38,867 bases of DNA, from contig CANRPO010000028.1 in NCBI GenBank assembly GCA_947632515.1, positions 1 to 38,867 of the forward strand, written 5' to 3'. Below, one piece after another: positions 24,423-32,802 of this stretch. Made by a program: the position numbers and the translations under genes. A model generated the notes under the pieces. The model saw nothing but the letters and a program-made list of their open reading frames with translations. It was not told the origin of the DNA and did no database searches. This DNA is from an uncultured Lachnospiraceae bacterium (GTDB lineage Bacteria; Bacillota; Clostridia; Lachnospirales; Lachnospiraceae). Within the stretch, counting starts at the first letter, position 1; each line of letters begins with the position of its first letter.

Positions 24423-26105
24423 ATGAATGTGATCATTCCCATGACGGGGTACGGCTCCCGCTTTGTGGCGGCGGGCTACAAGGAGCTGAAACCTTTTATC
24501 AGGATCATGGATAGGCCCATCATCGAGTGGATCGTGACGAAGATGTACTCTCCGGACGTGCATTTCATTTTTGTCTGCCGCGGGGAGCATCTGCGGCAGG
24601 ATCCGTCCATGCGGGACAGGCTTATGCGGCTTGCGCCGAAAACGACCGTCATCTCCATAGAAGACTGGGTAAAAAAAGGCCCTGTCTATGATGTGCTGCG
24701 CGCCTATGAAATGCTGCGCGGGCAGCGGCATACAGACGACATGGATCTTGCGGACGGTTTCATCATCAACTATTGCGATTTCTATATGACTTGGGATTAC
24801 GCCGCCTTTGCCGAGGAGGCCGGGAGGCGCGCCTGCGACGGCGCCGTGCCGTGTTACACAGGCTTTCATCCCAATCTGCTCCCGGAGAAAAATTACTACG
24901 CCTCCTGTCTGACGGACGCGGACGACAATCTGATCGAAATTCGGGAGAAATATTCCTTTGCGAAGGATAAGACCGAGGCGAAACACTCTCCGGGCGTGTA
25001 TTATTTCAGGGATGGCGCGACGCTGGAAAAATACTGCCGCATACTGACGGAGCATGAGGAGTGCGCGATCAACGGAGAATTTTACGCCTCGCTGCCCTAT
25101 AATTTTATGGTGAAGGACGGTTTGAAGGTGTGGGTGCCGACGAACGTGGATTACTTCTGCCAGTGGGGGACTCCCGAGGACATGCGGGAGTTTGTCTACT
25201 GGACCGACTTGATCCGTAAGGCGGCGGGGCAGTCCGCCGCACCTAAGACAGAATCTGTGGCAGACCTTCCGGCGGGATCGCCCGGAGGCCGCATTCTGAT
25301 CCCCATGGCCGGGGCAGGACAGCGTTTTGCGGATGCGGGCTATACGGTGCACAAGCCTGCCATCATGACGGTGGACAGAAAGACAGGGCAGGAAAAGCCT
25401 ATGGTCGTGTGCGCTACGGCGGATCTGCCCGGCGTGGCGGCGGACGGCGGCAACGTGATCTATGTGGATCGGACGTTCCACAAGGAAGATGGGGTGGAGG
25501 ATGCGATTCGCGCCTGCTATCCGAAAGCCAGGTTTATCACGGTGGATCATCTGACGGAAGGGCAGGCGTGTACCTGTATGCTCGCGGAAGATAGACTGGA
25601 CCCCGAGGAACCGCTGCTGATCGCGGGCTGCGACAACGGCATGGACATCGACAGACAGGCCTTCGACGCGCTGACGGAAACCTGCGACTGCATTGTCTTC
25701 ACTTACCGCCACAACGAGGCTGTTCTGGCGAACCCCAACGCTTACGGTTGGATGATCGCGGACAGAGACGGCAGCATCACGGGCACGTCGATCAAGAAAG
25801 CCATCTCCGACACGCCCATGGAAGACCCCGCCGTAGTGGCCACATTCTGGTTTCGGAAAGCGAAGATCTTCACGGAGGCGACGAAGAAGATGATCGCCGA
25901 GGACGACCGGATCAACGGGGAATTTTATGTGGATCAGGTAGTAAAACATGTGTTGGAATCAGGCTATCAGGCAAAGATCTTTGACATAGACCGCTATGTC
26001 GGCTGGGGCACGCCTGCCGACTATGAGGGCTATCAGAAGACGTGGTATTATTTTAAAGAGTTTATGGAGGCGGAACGTCTCTTGCAGGCGGGGCCGACAG
26101 ATTAG
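24423..26105 (+). CDS. Tandem sugar-phosphate nucleotidyltransferase (two NTP-transferase domains)
   Basis: 560 residues, twice the usual size. Domain 1 (about 1-262): 'IPMTGYGSRF' (5-14), KP at 23-24, 'NYCDF' with Asp119, 'INGEFY' (216-221), 'WGTPED' (248-253). Domain 2 (about 288-550): 'IPMAGAGQRF' (293-302), 'HKP' (310-312), 'AGCDNGMD' (401-408), 'INGEFY' (497-502), 'WGTPADY' (528-534). Each repeats the same order, so it is an internal duplication. The first loop lacks the classical G-x-G-T-R, but the Gly-x-Gly-x-Arg-Phe form occurs in capsule nucleotidyltransferases. The likely role is to make one or two NDP-activated sugars or alditols. The gene begins 20 bases after the aldolase and has a good SD (GAGGAG). 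Confidence 0.85.
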   Translation: MNVIIPMTGYGSRFVAAGYKELKPFIRIMDRPIIEWIVTKMYSPDVHFIFVCRGEHLRQDPSMRDRLMRLAPKTTVISIEDWVKKGPVYDVLRAYEMLRGQRHTDDMDLADGFIINYCDFYMTWDYAAFAEEAGRRACDGAVPCYTGFHPNLLPEKNYYASCLTDADDNLIEIREKYSFAKDKTEAKHSPGVYYFRDGATLEKYCRILTEHEECAINGEFYASLPYNFMVKDGLKVWVPTNVDYFCQWGTPEDMREFVYWTDLIRKAAGQSAAPKTESVADLPAGSPGGRILIPMAGAGQRFADAGYTVHKPAIMTVDRKTGQEKPMVVCATADLPGVAADGGNVIYVDRTFHKEDGVEDAIRACYPKARFITVDHLTEGQACTCMLAEDRLDPEEPLLIAGCDNGMDIDRQAFDALTETCDCIVFTYRHNEAVLANPNAYGWMIADRDGSITGTSIKKAISDTPMEDPAVVATFWFRKAKIFTEATKKMIAEDDRINGEFYVDQVVKHVLESGYQAKIFDIDRYVGWGTPADYEGYQKTWYYFKEFMEAERLLQAGPTD

Positions 26106-26139
26106 GATAAACGGAAAACGCGCAGGGATTTACGGGATC

Positions 26140-28254
26140 ATGACAGACAGGCTTGGCTCTCTTGATTTAGAGAAAAATTATTATAAAATGCTGACGGTGG
26201 CCGTCGCGGGGACGGTTCTGCTCAAGCTGCTCCTGATGGGGCTGTTTTCGTCAGATTATCAGGATCTGATGTTCCTTCCCTTCGTGCAGTGTTTTCTGGA
26301 CGGGGAGAATCCCTACCAGTATTACTATGACAATCAACTGCTCTCTTCCTTTCCGTATCCTCCCGTGATGCTGTTTGTCGAGTGCGTCGGGGGCGTTCTC
26401 GTGAGACTGGCCGGGACGGCGTCTGTCTTTGTGCGGAATCTGCTCTTCAAGCTGCCGATCCTGCTTATGGATCTGCTGGGACTGTATTTTCTGATGCGCC
26501 TGTCGAAGTCCAAGAGGAAATACATTCTTGCGTTGTATTTTCTGTCGCCGATCATTCTGTACGCCGCCTACATGCACGGACAGCTGGACATCATTCCGAC
26601 GGTGTTTCTGGTCGGCGCGATCTACTATCTGACGGAATCGGGGGCGTCGGAGGAAGAGGCGGGGCGCAATGACCGGAAGTTCGTGCTGTTTCTGACCCTG
26701 TCTTTGGCGTCGAAATTTCATATCGCAGTCGTGCTGCCGCTGTTTTTCCTGTATCTGTACAAGAAAAAGGGGCGCAGGAAAGCGGTGGTCATGACGGGGC
26801 TGCCGATCCTGCTCACGGCGCTTATCGCCGCGCCTTTTTGGGGGAGCGGTTTCGTCAACATGGTGCTCTTTAACAGGGAACAGAGCGTGGTCAGCGACGT
26901 CTATATCGATTACGGCAGCGCGCATCTGCTCTTATGCGTGCTGGTGATCCTTCTGATCTATTTTCAGGCGTTTCATATCAATCAGATGAACAGGGCGCTG
27001 TTAGTCAGCATGACGGGCCTTCTCTTCTCGGTATTTCTCGCGTTCGTTCCGGCCATGCCTGCGTGGTATATATGGGTGGTTCCCTTTTTTATGCTGTATC
27101 TGGCGGGGCTGTCTGTGAATCGGAGCAAGATGGTTCTGGTCTACGGCGGGTTTAATCTGCTGTATCTGTTCTACTATGTCTGTTTTCATGCGACCCGGTT
27201 TACGGATCTGTCGTTCCTCGGCAGAGATCTGAACGGGTTGAAACTGATCAATGCGGACGTGAAAAATATCGTGTTCACACTGATGGTAGGCGTGTTCATG
27301 ATCCTTGTGGTGTCCATGTACCTCTATGGGGTGAACAGCAATTCCTATTACCGCAGAAGGAACCGCCCATTTACGATCGGTATTACGGGGGACAGCGGCG
27401 CGGGTAAGAGCAGGCTGCTCGTCATGTTGGAGGAGCTGCTGTCCGAAAGGAATATCCTGAACATTGAAGGGGACGGCGACCACAGATGGGAGCGCGGCGA
27501 CGCCAACTGGAACGATATGACGCATCTGCATCCGCTGGCCAACTATCTGTACAGGCAGGCGGAGGATCTGCAGATCCTGCGCGGCAACAACGCGGTGAAG
27601 AGGGCCGACTACGACCACGCGACGGGCACTTTTACAGGGAAGAGGAGGGTCGCGCCGAAACCCTACATCGTCATGTGCGGGCTGCACTCGCTGTATCTCC
27701 CGCAGATGCGGCAGGTGTTGGACTTGAAGATCTATCTGGACACCGACGAGGCGCTCAGATATTATTGGAAATTGGAACGGGATCAGGGCGACAGGGGACA
27801 TACGCCGGAGGAAGTGCGGGAGCAGATCGAGAGGCGGCGCGGCGACGCGGAGAAATACATCTATCCGCAGAGGCAGTACGCCGATCTGGTGATACGCTAT
27901 TTTGACACGGAATTGCCGGAGGATCTGAGCAAGATGGATCATAGGCACGAGATGAATCTGGGTGTGGAATTTCTCATGGATGTGGGGATCAACGCGGAGC
28001 CGATGCTCGCTCTTCTGCAGGAGCGGGGCATAAACGGCAGTCTCTCTTACGACAGGGATCTGCTGCACCAGAGGATGGTGTTTGCGGGGAAGGAGCTGAA
28101 AGTAGCCAGGGAGGTCTGGGATCAGGTCGCGCATGCGGCGATCCCGCAGATAGAGGATCTGACGGACGGCCATATCGTGTGGGAGGACGGCGCCAACGGC
28201 ATGGTGCAGATCATTCTGCTGATGGTGATCAGCGAGATCATGAAGAGAGATTGA
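26140..28254 (+). CDS. GT-C membrane glycosyltransferase fused to a PRK/uridine-kinase-like domain (copy B)
   Basis: 704 residues from ATG 26140; an earlier in-frame start at 25996 would overlap the nucleotidyltransferase gene. The layout equals copy A: 'SSDYQD' (37-42), 'NPYQYYYD', 'YAAYMHGQLDIIPT' (141-154), 'PAMPAWYIWVVPF', then Walker A GDSGAGKS (417-424), EGDGDHRW (443-450), 'THLHPLANYLYRQA' (461-474), 'CGLHSLYLPQMR' (513-524) and 'YIYPQRQYADLVIRYF'. The last about 100 residues ('MNLGVEFLMDVGINAEPML') are a small extra domain also present in copy A. The kinase domain follows the last helix and should face the cytoplasm. Linkage to aldolase, nucleotidyltransferase and HAD genes points to sugar-phosphate chemistry at the membrane. 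Confidence 0.84.
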   Translation: MTDRLGSLDLEKNYYKMLTVAVAGTVLLKLLLMGLFSSDYQDLMFLPFVQCFLDGENPYQYYYDNQLLSSFPYPPVMLFVECVGGVLVRLAGTASVFVRNLLFKLPILLMDLLGLYFLMRLSKSKRKYILALYFLSPIILYAAYMHGQLDIIPTVFLVGAIYYLTESGASEEEAGRNDRKFVLFLTLSLASKFHIAVVLPLFFLYLYKKKGRRKAVVMTGLPILLTALIAAPFWGSGFVNMVLFNREQSVVSDVYIDYGSAHLLLCVLVILLIYFQAFHINQMNRALLVSMTGLLFSVFLAFVPAMPAWYIWVVPFFMLYLAGLSVNRSKMVLVYGGFNLLYLFYYVCFHATRFTDLSFLGRDLNGLKLINADVKNIVFTLMVGVFMILVVSMYLYGVNSNSYYRRRNRPFTIGITGDSGAGKSRLLVMLEELLSERNILNIEGDGDHRWERGDANWNDMTHLHPLANYLYRQAEDLQILRGNNAVKRADYDHATGTFTGKRRVAPKPYIVMCGLHSLYLPQMRQVLDLKIYLDTDEALRYYWKLERDQGDRGHTPEEVREQIERRRGDAEKYIYPQRQYADLVIRYFDTELPEDLSKMDHRHEMNLGVEFLMDVGINAEPMLALLQERGINGSLSYDRDLLHQRMVFAGKELKVAREVWDQVAHAAIPQIEDLTDGHIVWEDGANGMVQIILLMVISEIMKRD

Positions 28255-28265
28255 GAGGCGTGGTT

Positions 28266-28937
28266 ATGATACGGGCGGTGATACTTGACTTGGACGATAC
28301 ATTGTACGCCTACGGGCCGTTGGATGCCGAGGCGCGGGCGCGGGTGCAGGCTTATATTTGTGAAGAGCTGCGGATCCCCCCGCAGCGGTATGAGGAGGCG
28401 TATCGGTTTGGCAGACAGGAGACGAAACGGCGGCTTGGGGATGTGGCCGCGTCGCACAACAGAATGTTGTATTATCAGAAGACGTTGGAGTATCTGGGCG
28501 TAAAACCGATCCCCCTGTCGCTCAAGATGTATGAGATTTATTGGGGGACTTTTTTGGAAAATATGCGGCTGTACGACGGCGCGCGGGCGTTTCTGGACCG
28601 CATGCGCGCGCGGGGGATAACCGTGATGATCTGCACGGATCTGACCGCGCATATTCAGCACCGCAAAATCGAGGCGCTGGGGATAGCCGACGATATATCC
28701 TATCTTGTGACGAGCGAGGAGGCGGGGCGGGAGAAACCCTCGCCGGAGATCTTTCGGCTCTGTCTGGACAAGCTGGGGTTAGCGCCGGAGGAAGTCTGCT
28801 GTATCGGGGACAGCCCGGTAAAGGATGTGGAGGGCGCCGAGGTGTTGGGGATGCCGGCGGTCCTTTTCCGTCCCGGAGAGCCCGGCAAAGAACAGTTTGA
28901 GCAGATAGCGAAGATGATAGAAGGAGAAATAGAATGA
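28266..28937 (+). CDS. HAD superfamily (subfamily IA) phosphatase
   Basis: 223 residues. All HAD motifs are present: motif I 'DLDDTLY' with Asp8 and Asp10, motif II 'MICTDLT' with Thr, motif III Lys in 'GREKPSPEIF', and motif IV 'IGDSPVKDVEGAE'. The helical cap lies between about 16 and 85. Such enzymes remove phosphate from small sugar or nucleotide phosphates in the cytoplasm. Start ATG 28266 follows the kinase stop by 11 bases; a longer frame would overlap that gene. The stop overlaps the next ATG by four bases (ATGA). Next to a kinase and an aldolase it could undo or channel a phospho-sugar intermediate; substrate unknown. Confidence 0.9.
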   Translation: MIRAVILDLDDTLYAYGPLDAEARARVQAYICEELRIPPQRYEEAYRFGRQETKRRLGDVAASHNRMLYYQKTLEYLGVKPIPLSLKMYEIYWGTFLENMRLYDGARAFLDRMRARGITVMICTDLTAHIQHRKIEALGIADDISYLVTSEEAGREKPSPEIFRLCLDKLGLAPEEVCCIGDSPVKDVEGAEVLGMPAVLFRPGEPGKEQFEQIAKMIEGEIE

Positions 28938-29632
28938 AACTTTCCGTCGTAGTTCCGTGTTATAATGAAGAGCAGAATATACCGTTGATCCTTTCGCGTT
29001 TCGGGGAGGTCATAGAGAGGGACGACATAGAGGTCATCCTCGTGGACAACGGCTCCACGGACGGCAGCGCGCGGGCGCTGTCCGAGCTGCTGCCGCAGTA
29101 TCCCTTTGCGAGGACCGTGAAGGTGGAGGTCAATCAGGGCTACGGCTATGGCATCCTGCGGGGACTCAGGGAATGTGCGGGGGAGTATATCGGCTGGACA
29201 CATGCGGATATGCAGACCGACCCCGCGGATATTATAAAGGCGCTTGCTATCATAGAGGCACAAGAAGGGCTTGTGTTCGTGAAGGGAAACCGCAGAGGGC
29301 GGCCGCTTTTCGACGTGTTTTTTACGGTCGGCATGAGTCTGTTCGAGACGTGTTATCTGCGCGCGAAACTGTACGACATCAACGCGCAGCCAAACATCTT
29401 TCCGAAAATATTTTTTGACGCATGGGAAAATCCGCCCTATGATTTTTCATTGGACTTGTACGCCCTGTACATGGCGCGCAGAAAAAATCTGAAGGTGGTC
29501 AGATTCCCTGTGCTCTTTCCCGAGAGGATCCACGGGGAATCCAAGTGGAACACAGGGTGGAAGGCCAAATGGAAATTTATAAAAAGAACGCTCGCGTTCA
29601 GCGTGAACTTAAAGAAAAACGGCAATGTGTGA
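28934..29632 (+). CDS. Family 2 glycosyltransferase
   Basis: 232 residues, GT-A fold. 'VVVPCYNEEQNIP' (5-17), 'LVDNGSTDGS' and the metal-binding 'WTHADMQTDP' (Asp-x-x-x-Asp type, near 94-103) match dolichyl/polyprenyl-phosphate sugar transferases. 'INAQPNIFPKIFF' also fits. There is no membrane helix, so it should be cytosolic or peripheral. Proteins of this kind load a sugar onto polyprenyl phosphate and supply GT-C enzymes such as those at 26140 and 30311, an attractive pairing here. Start ATG 28934 overlaps the HAD stop (ATGA), giving coupled translation, with AAGGAG upstream. Confidence 0.92.
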   Translation: MKLSVVVPCYNEEQNIPLILSRFGEVIERDDIEVILVDNGSTDGSARALSELLPQYPFARTVKVEVNQGYGYGILRGLRECAGEYIGWTHADMQTDPADIIKALAIIEAQEGLVFVKGNRRGRPLFDVFFTVGMSLFETCYLRAKLYDINAQPNIFPKIFFDAWENPPYDFSLDLYALYMARRKNLKVVRFPVLFPERIHGESKWNTGWKAKWKFIKRTLAFSVNLKKNGNV

Positions 29633-29704
29633 GGAGCAAGACCGTCGGTTTTCGGAAAACGGAGCGCGAAAGCGGCGGATGAAAAGACACAGGAGGAGAG
29701 GTCT

Positions 29705-30298
29705 ATGGAGTATATCGCGCACAGAGTAAACACGGTGGAGGAGCTTAGGAAACTGCCTGTCGAGTACGGCGTGGAGCTGGATCTCAGGGACGATCTGAAC
29801 GGCAGGATCTATATCTCTCACAATCCCTTCGAGGCGGGGGAGGATTTCGAGGACTACTGCAAAGAGTATCGGCACGGCACCATGATCCTGAATATCAAGA
29901 GCGAGCGGATTGAGCATAAAGTGTTGGAATATATGGAACAGTATCATATCGGGAAATATTTCTTCCTGGATTCCTCCTTCCCGATGATCAAGCTGCTCAC
30001 GGATATGGGCGTCAAAGCTGTGGCGCTGCGGTTCAGCGAGCTGGAAGGGCTTGACACGATCCGCAATATGGCGGGCAGGGCGGATTGGGTGTGGGTGGAC
30101 TGTTTCACCAGGATCCCGTTAGACCGCCACAGCTATCTGGAATTGAAAAATCTGGGCTATAAGCTGTGTTTCGTGTCTCCTGAACTGGAAGGACAGGAGG
30201 AGAAACTGCCCGCGTACAAAAAGTATATAGAAGAGCAAGGGATCGTGTTTGACGCGATCTGCACGAAGAGCTATCATATTGACGATTGGAGAGCATAG
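29705..30298 (+). CDS. GDPD-like (glycerophosphodiester phosphodiesterase-like) protein
   Basis: 197 residues, shorter than typical GDPD enzymes (about 240 or more). The N-terminus keeps the pattern of the family: 'IAHRVNT' with His6-Arg7, 'VELDLRDD' with Glu24-x-Asp26, and 'ISHNPF' with His39, but the usual His-Asp is His-Asn here. The rest fits a TIM barrel with 'MILNIKSERIE', 'YFFLDSSFPMI' and 'DWVWVDCFTR'. No signal peptide is seen, so it acts inside the cell, unlike scavenging GDPDs. GGAGAGG precedes ATG 29705. In this operon it may act on a phospho-glycan intermediate. Whether it is a hydrolase or a binding protein is open. Confidence 0.72.
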   Translation: MEYIAHRVNTVEELRKLPVEYGVELDLRDDLNGRIYISHNPFEAGEDFEDYCKEYRHGTMILNIKSERIEHKVLEYMEQYHIGKYFFLDSSFPMIKLLTDMGVKAVALRFSELEGLDTIRNMAGRADWVWVDCFTRIPLDRHSYLELKNLGYKLCFVSPELEGQEEKLPAYKKYIEEQGIVFDAICTKSYHIDDWRA

Positions 30299-30310
30299 GA
30301 GTTTGGCGGT

Positions 30311-31900
30311 ATGAAGAACGGTGTAAAACAGCGTATCGGCATGGCGGCGGCGGTGCTCATGACACTGGCTGTCGGCATTCTCGTATTTTACAGGCATTGG
30401 CAGTTTGAACTGCCGTATTGTCCCAATGTGGACGAGCAGATGTCCATGGACTGTATCAAGGACTTGCTGAACCAGCACATCTATGCGGGCGACATCTATG
30501 TGCTGGATTTCTTTCGCTATCCGCATTTGACGTTCTACTATGCGGTGCTGGGTGTGCGTCTTCTCGGCAGGCTCTTAGACGGGGCGGATGCCGTCATGCT
30601 GGCGCGGTATGCGCTGTGCGGCACGGCGCTCCTCTCCAATGTCTGCGTCTATTTCGCGGTAAAGCGGATGACAGGGGAGCGGGGCTTGAGTTTTATGGCT
30701 TTTGTGCTCTCGGTGTTTTCCCTGTACGGGTATGCCTACCTGTATTACACGGGTCCAGACACGATGATCTACGCCGTGGCGAATGTGATTTTCCTGCTTG
30801 GCTGTCTCATCTGGCAGGACGGCTGCGAGGAGCGGGTACTCTATCTGTGGTACCCGTTGTTTGCAATCTGTGTCGGGCTTGCCGCCGCCGCGAAATATCA
30901 TGGGATCCTGTTCGGGCTTTTCTGGCTGGCGCTGCATGTCGGCCGGGGATTCTGGAAAAGCTATCGGAACAATTTCCTGTTTTTCCTCGACTGTATCGTG
31001 CTGGCGTTGGTGTTTTGCCTGTGCAATTATTCCATGTTCTTCCACTTCAAGACCTTTGTCGGAGATAATCTGTATAATCTCAACCATTATGCGTGGGGCC
31101 ATCCCGGCATCGAGCACAATCTGCCGTTTCTTGGATATGCGGAGGCGTATTTTCTCACGGGCTATGGCATAGTGGGCGCGCTGTTCATCCTTCTGGGAGC
31201 CGCGTATCTGTTTCGCAGAAAGGAGTGGCGGCAGGCTGTGGCGTTCCTGCTCCTGCCCGTGTTTGTCATTCTTTTTCTCTCAAAATATCAGATCGTTCTG
31301 GGCCGCAATCTCGCCCTCGTGCTGCCGTTCTCTTATCTGTTTATGGCGTACGGTCTGGCGCAGATCAGGGAAGGCTTGGGGAGAAAAAATCCAAAATGCA
31401 GGACCGTGCCGCCGACGGCGGTGGCTTTGCTGGCGGGGTGCAATATCCTGACGGCGTGCTGCAGTTACCGCTATGACCTGACATACCCGCAGGCGGCGCA
31501 GTACATTGCCTCGCAGATCCCCGAGGGCGCGGTGGTCTACTGCACATCCTTCGCGCCGCCCATAGATGCGGAGCGTTTTACTGTGATCGACGTGGGGGAA
31601 GACATGTCGCTTTTGCCGGATCGTCTGGGCGAAGGAGAATATTTCGTGGACACGCAGTATGCCACGGCATATTTCAGCCAGCGCAAGGATTATCTGATCT
31701 GGCATGGCGGCGCCATGTACCCGGATCTGGAAGAGACGTACAGGCAAAAGACAGAAAACTATATGTGTCTGCAGAGGTATCAGGGCATTTCCTACGGCGG
31801 GGAGTGGAAGTACCGCATCGGTTATCTTGACTGGTTTCGGTACAGCCCGAGGGAATATTATGTCGGGCCGACGATAACCATATATGGGGAGAGTCGGTGA
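30311..31900 (+). CDS. GT39-like (PMT/ArnT-type) membrane glycosyltransferase
   Basis: 529 residues with about eleven helices. 'NVDEQMSMD' (Asp41-Glu42) is the first-loop acidic motif of GT-C enzymes, 'YAYLYYTGPDTMIYA' and 'GLAAAAKYHGILFGLFWLAL' match PMT-family helices, and the about 140-residue C-terminus is a soluble extracytoplasmic domain. The family transfers a sugar from a polyprenyl-phosphate donor to a glycan, lipid or protein outside the cell. It is the last gene of the operon, 12 bases after the GDPD-like gene, with GGAG before ATG 30311. It likely uses the donor made by the family 2 enzyme at 28934. Confidence 0.85.
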   Translation: MKNGVKQRIGMAAAVLMTLAVGILVFYRHWQFELPYCPNVDEQMSMDCIKDLLNQHIYAGDIYVLDFFRYPHLTFYYAVLGVRLLGRLLDGADAVMLARYALCGTALLSNVCVYFAVKRMTGERGLSFMAFVLSVFSLYGYAYLYYTGPDTMIYAVANVIFLLGCLIWQDGCEERVLYLWYPLFAICVGLAAAAKYHGILFGLFWLALHVGRGFWKSYRNNFLFFLDCIVLALVFCLCNYSMFFHFKTFVGDNLYNLNHYAWGHPGIEHNLPFLGYAEAYFLTGYGIVGALFILLGAAYLFRRKEWRQAVAFLLLPVFVILFLSKYQIVLGRNLALVLPFSYLFMAYGLAQIREGLGRKNPKCRTVPPTAVALLAGCNILTACCSYRYDLTYPQAAQYIASQIPEGAVVYCTSFAPPIDAERFTVIDVGEDMSLLPDRLGEGEYFVDTQYATAYFSQRKDYLIWHGGAMYPDLEETYRQKTENYMCLQRYQGISYGGEWKYRIGYLDWFRYSPREYYVGPTITIYGESR

Positions 31901-31916
31901 CCGGGCCGCTGTCTTC

Positions 31917-32585
31917 TCACGTCAGAAATTCCTGCAGCAGCGTTTCCAGCTCCTCCATTTCCGTTCCGGAGAAAACGGGAGCGCCTTCGGGGGATGCAGG
32001 GGATTTTGCGCCGGATATATTTTCCGGCTCCTTTTTCTTTGGATCGATAAGCTGCATGTCCAATTCGGTCTGCTCTAAGCGGTTTGCCAGATGGTTCTCC
32101 AGATAGTCCACCAGATTGATGCGAAGGATATTGATCTTGCCGGGGACGTCGATCAGAGAGGCGGCGGCAAAATAGCAGTACAGGCCGACAAAGCTGACCG
32201 CATAATAGGGTACGATATTGAGGAATCCTTCGCCGTGGACAATGCCGAGACATGCGCCGATCCCGGCGACCAGAACCGCCAGCAGCATGAGCTGTCCCGA
32301 CAAATGCTTTATGGCCGACAGCGATACGCCGCCGATCTTGACGCCGCTTAAGTACTTGTCCACGAAGACAGGCACGTTGGCCACCTTTTCATTCATCTTG
32401 CGGCAGCCGGAAAATTTGAGTTTGAGCTGCATCAGCGATTTGTCGGCGGTGGAGGACATGTGCTCTGACTCCCAGATCAGGCGGTGATATGTCACGCCCA
32501 TGGCGATCTGGCATAGAATACTACCGGACAGCAGCGCCAGAATTCCGAGCATAAAATTTTTGTGTTGAAAAAATACTGCAAGCAT
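31917..32585 (-). CDS. Uncharacterised membrane protein
   Basis: 222 residues. Three or four hydrophobic segments: 'FMLGILALLSGSILCQIAMG' near the start, and 'LMLLAVLVAGIGACLGIVHG' and 'YYAVSFVGLYCYFAAASLI' in the middle. Between lie a charged loop with 'KLKFSGCRKMNEKVANVPVFVDKYL'. The C-terminal about 65 residues are soluble, acidic and end 'MEELETLLQEFLT'. No named family recognised; it looks like a conserved lineage protein. Start ATG 32585 is chosen because GGAGGG lies eight bases upstream; the frame is open a further 12 codons. It is convergent with the GT39-like gene and divergent from murG. Confidence 0.75.
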   Translation of the reverse strand: MLAVFFQHKNFMLGILALLSGSILCQIAMGVTYHRLIWESEHMSSTADKSLMQLKLKFSGCRKMNEKVANVPVFVDKYLSGVKIGGVSLSAIKHLSGQLMLLAVLVAGIGACLGIVHGEGFLNIVPYYAVSFVGLYCYFAAASLIDVPGKINILRINLVDYLENHLANRLEQTELDMQLIDPKKKEPENISGAKSPASPEGAPVFSGTEMEELETLLQEFLT

Positions 32586-32715
32586 AGTTGAACCCTCCAT
32601 ATGATAGGATGAAAACCGCATACCTATATTATATTGGATGATCCTTAACAGAAAAGCCGTAAGGCGTCGTCAAATTAAGCCATAAAGAGCCTTTACCGCT
32701 GTGACAGGGGGACAC

Positions 32716-32744
32716 TGGCAACGACAGGAAAAGTGTGCTACAAT
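32716..32744 (+). promoter_or_regulatory. Promoter for murG
   Basis: TGGCAA (32716-32721), 17-nt spacer, TACAAT (32739-32744) with TG before it (extended -10). The 15 bases at 32742-32756 are identical to 1351-1365. Overall it resembles the aldolase promoter at 23242. Confidence 0.55.
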
Positions 32745-32802
32745 CGAAGTAAATTCGCAAAGCAGACGCACTTCTGAATATAATGAGGAGGTTTCTTTCA
32801 GA

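Noticed and set aside
24330..25949. Long open frame on the minus strand opposite the nucleotidyltransferase gene
   Set aside because: Rich in His, Arg, Val and Gln in the way antisense frames of GC-rich genes are, no domain or SD seen, and the plus-strand gene is clear.
25996..26139. Upstream start for GT/kinase copy B
   Set aside because: Would overlap the end of the nucleotidyltransferase gene by about 110 bases and adds a non-family N-terminus; ATG 26140 aligns with copy A.
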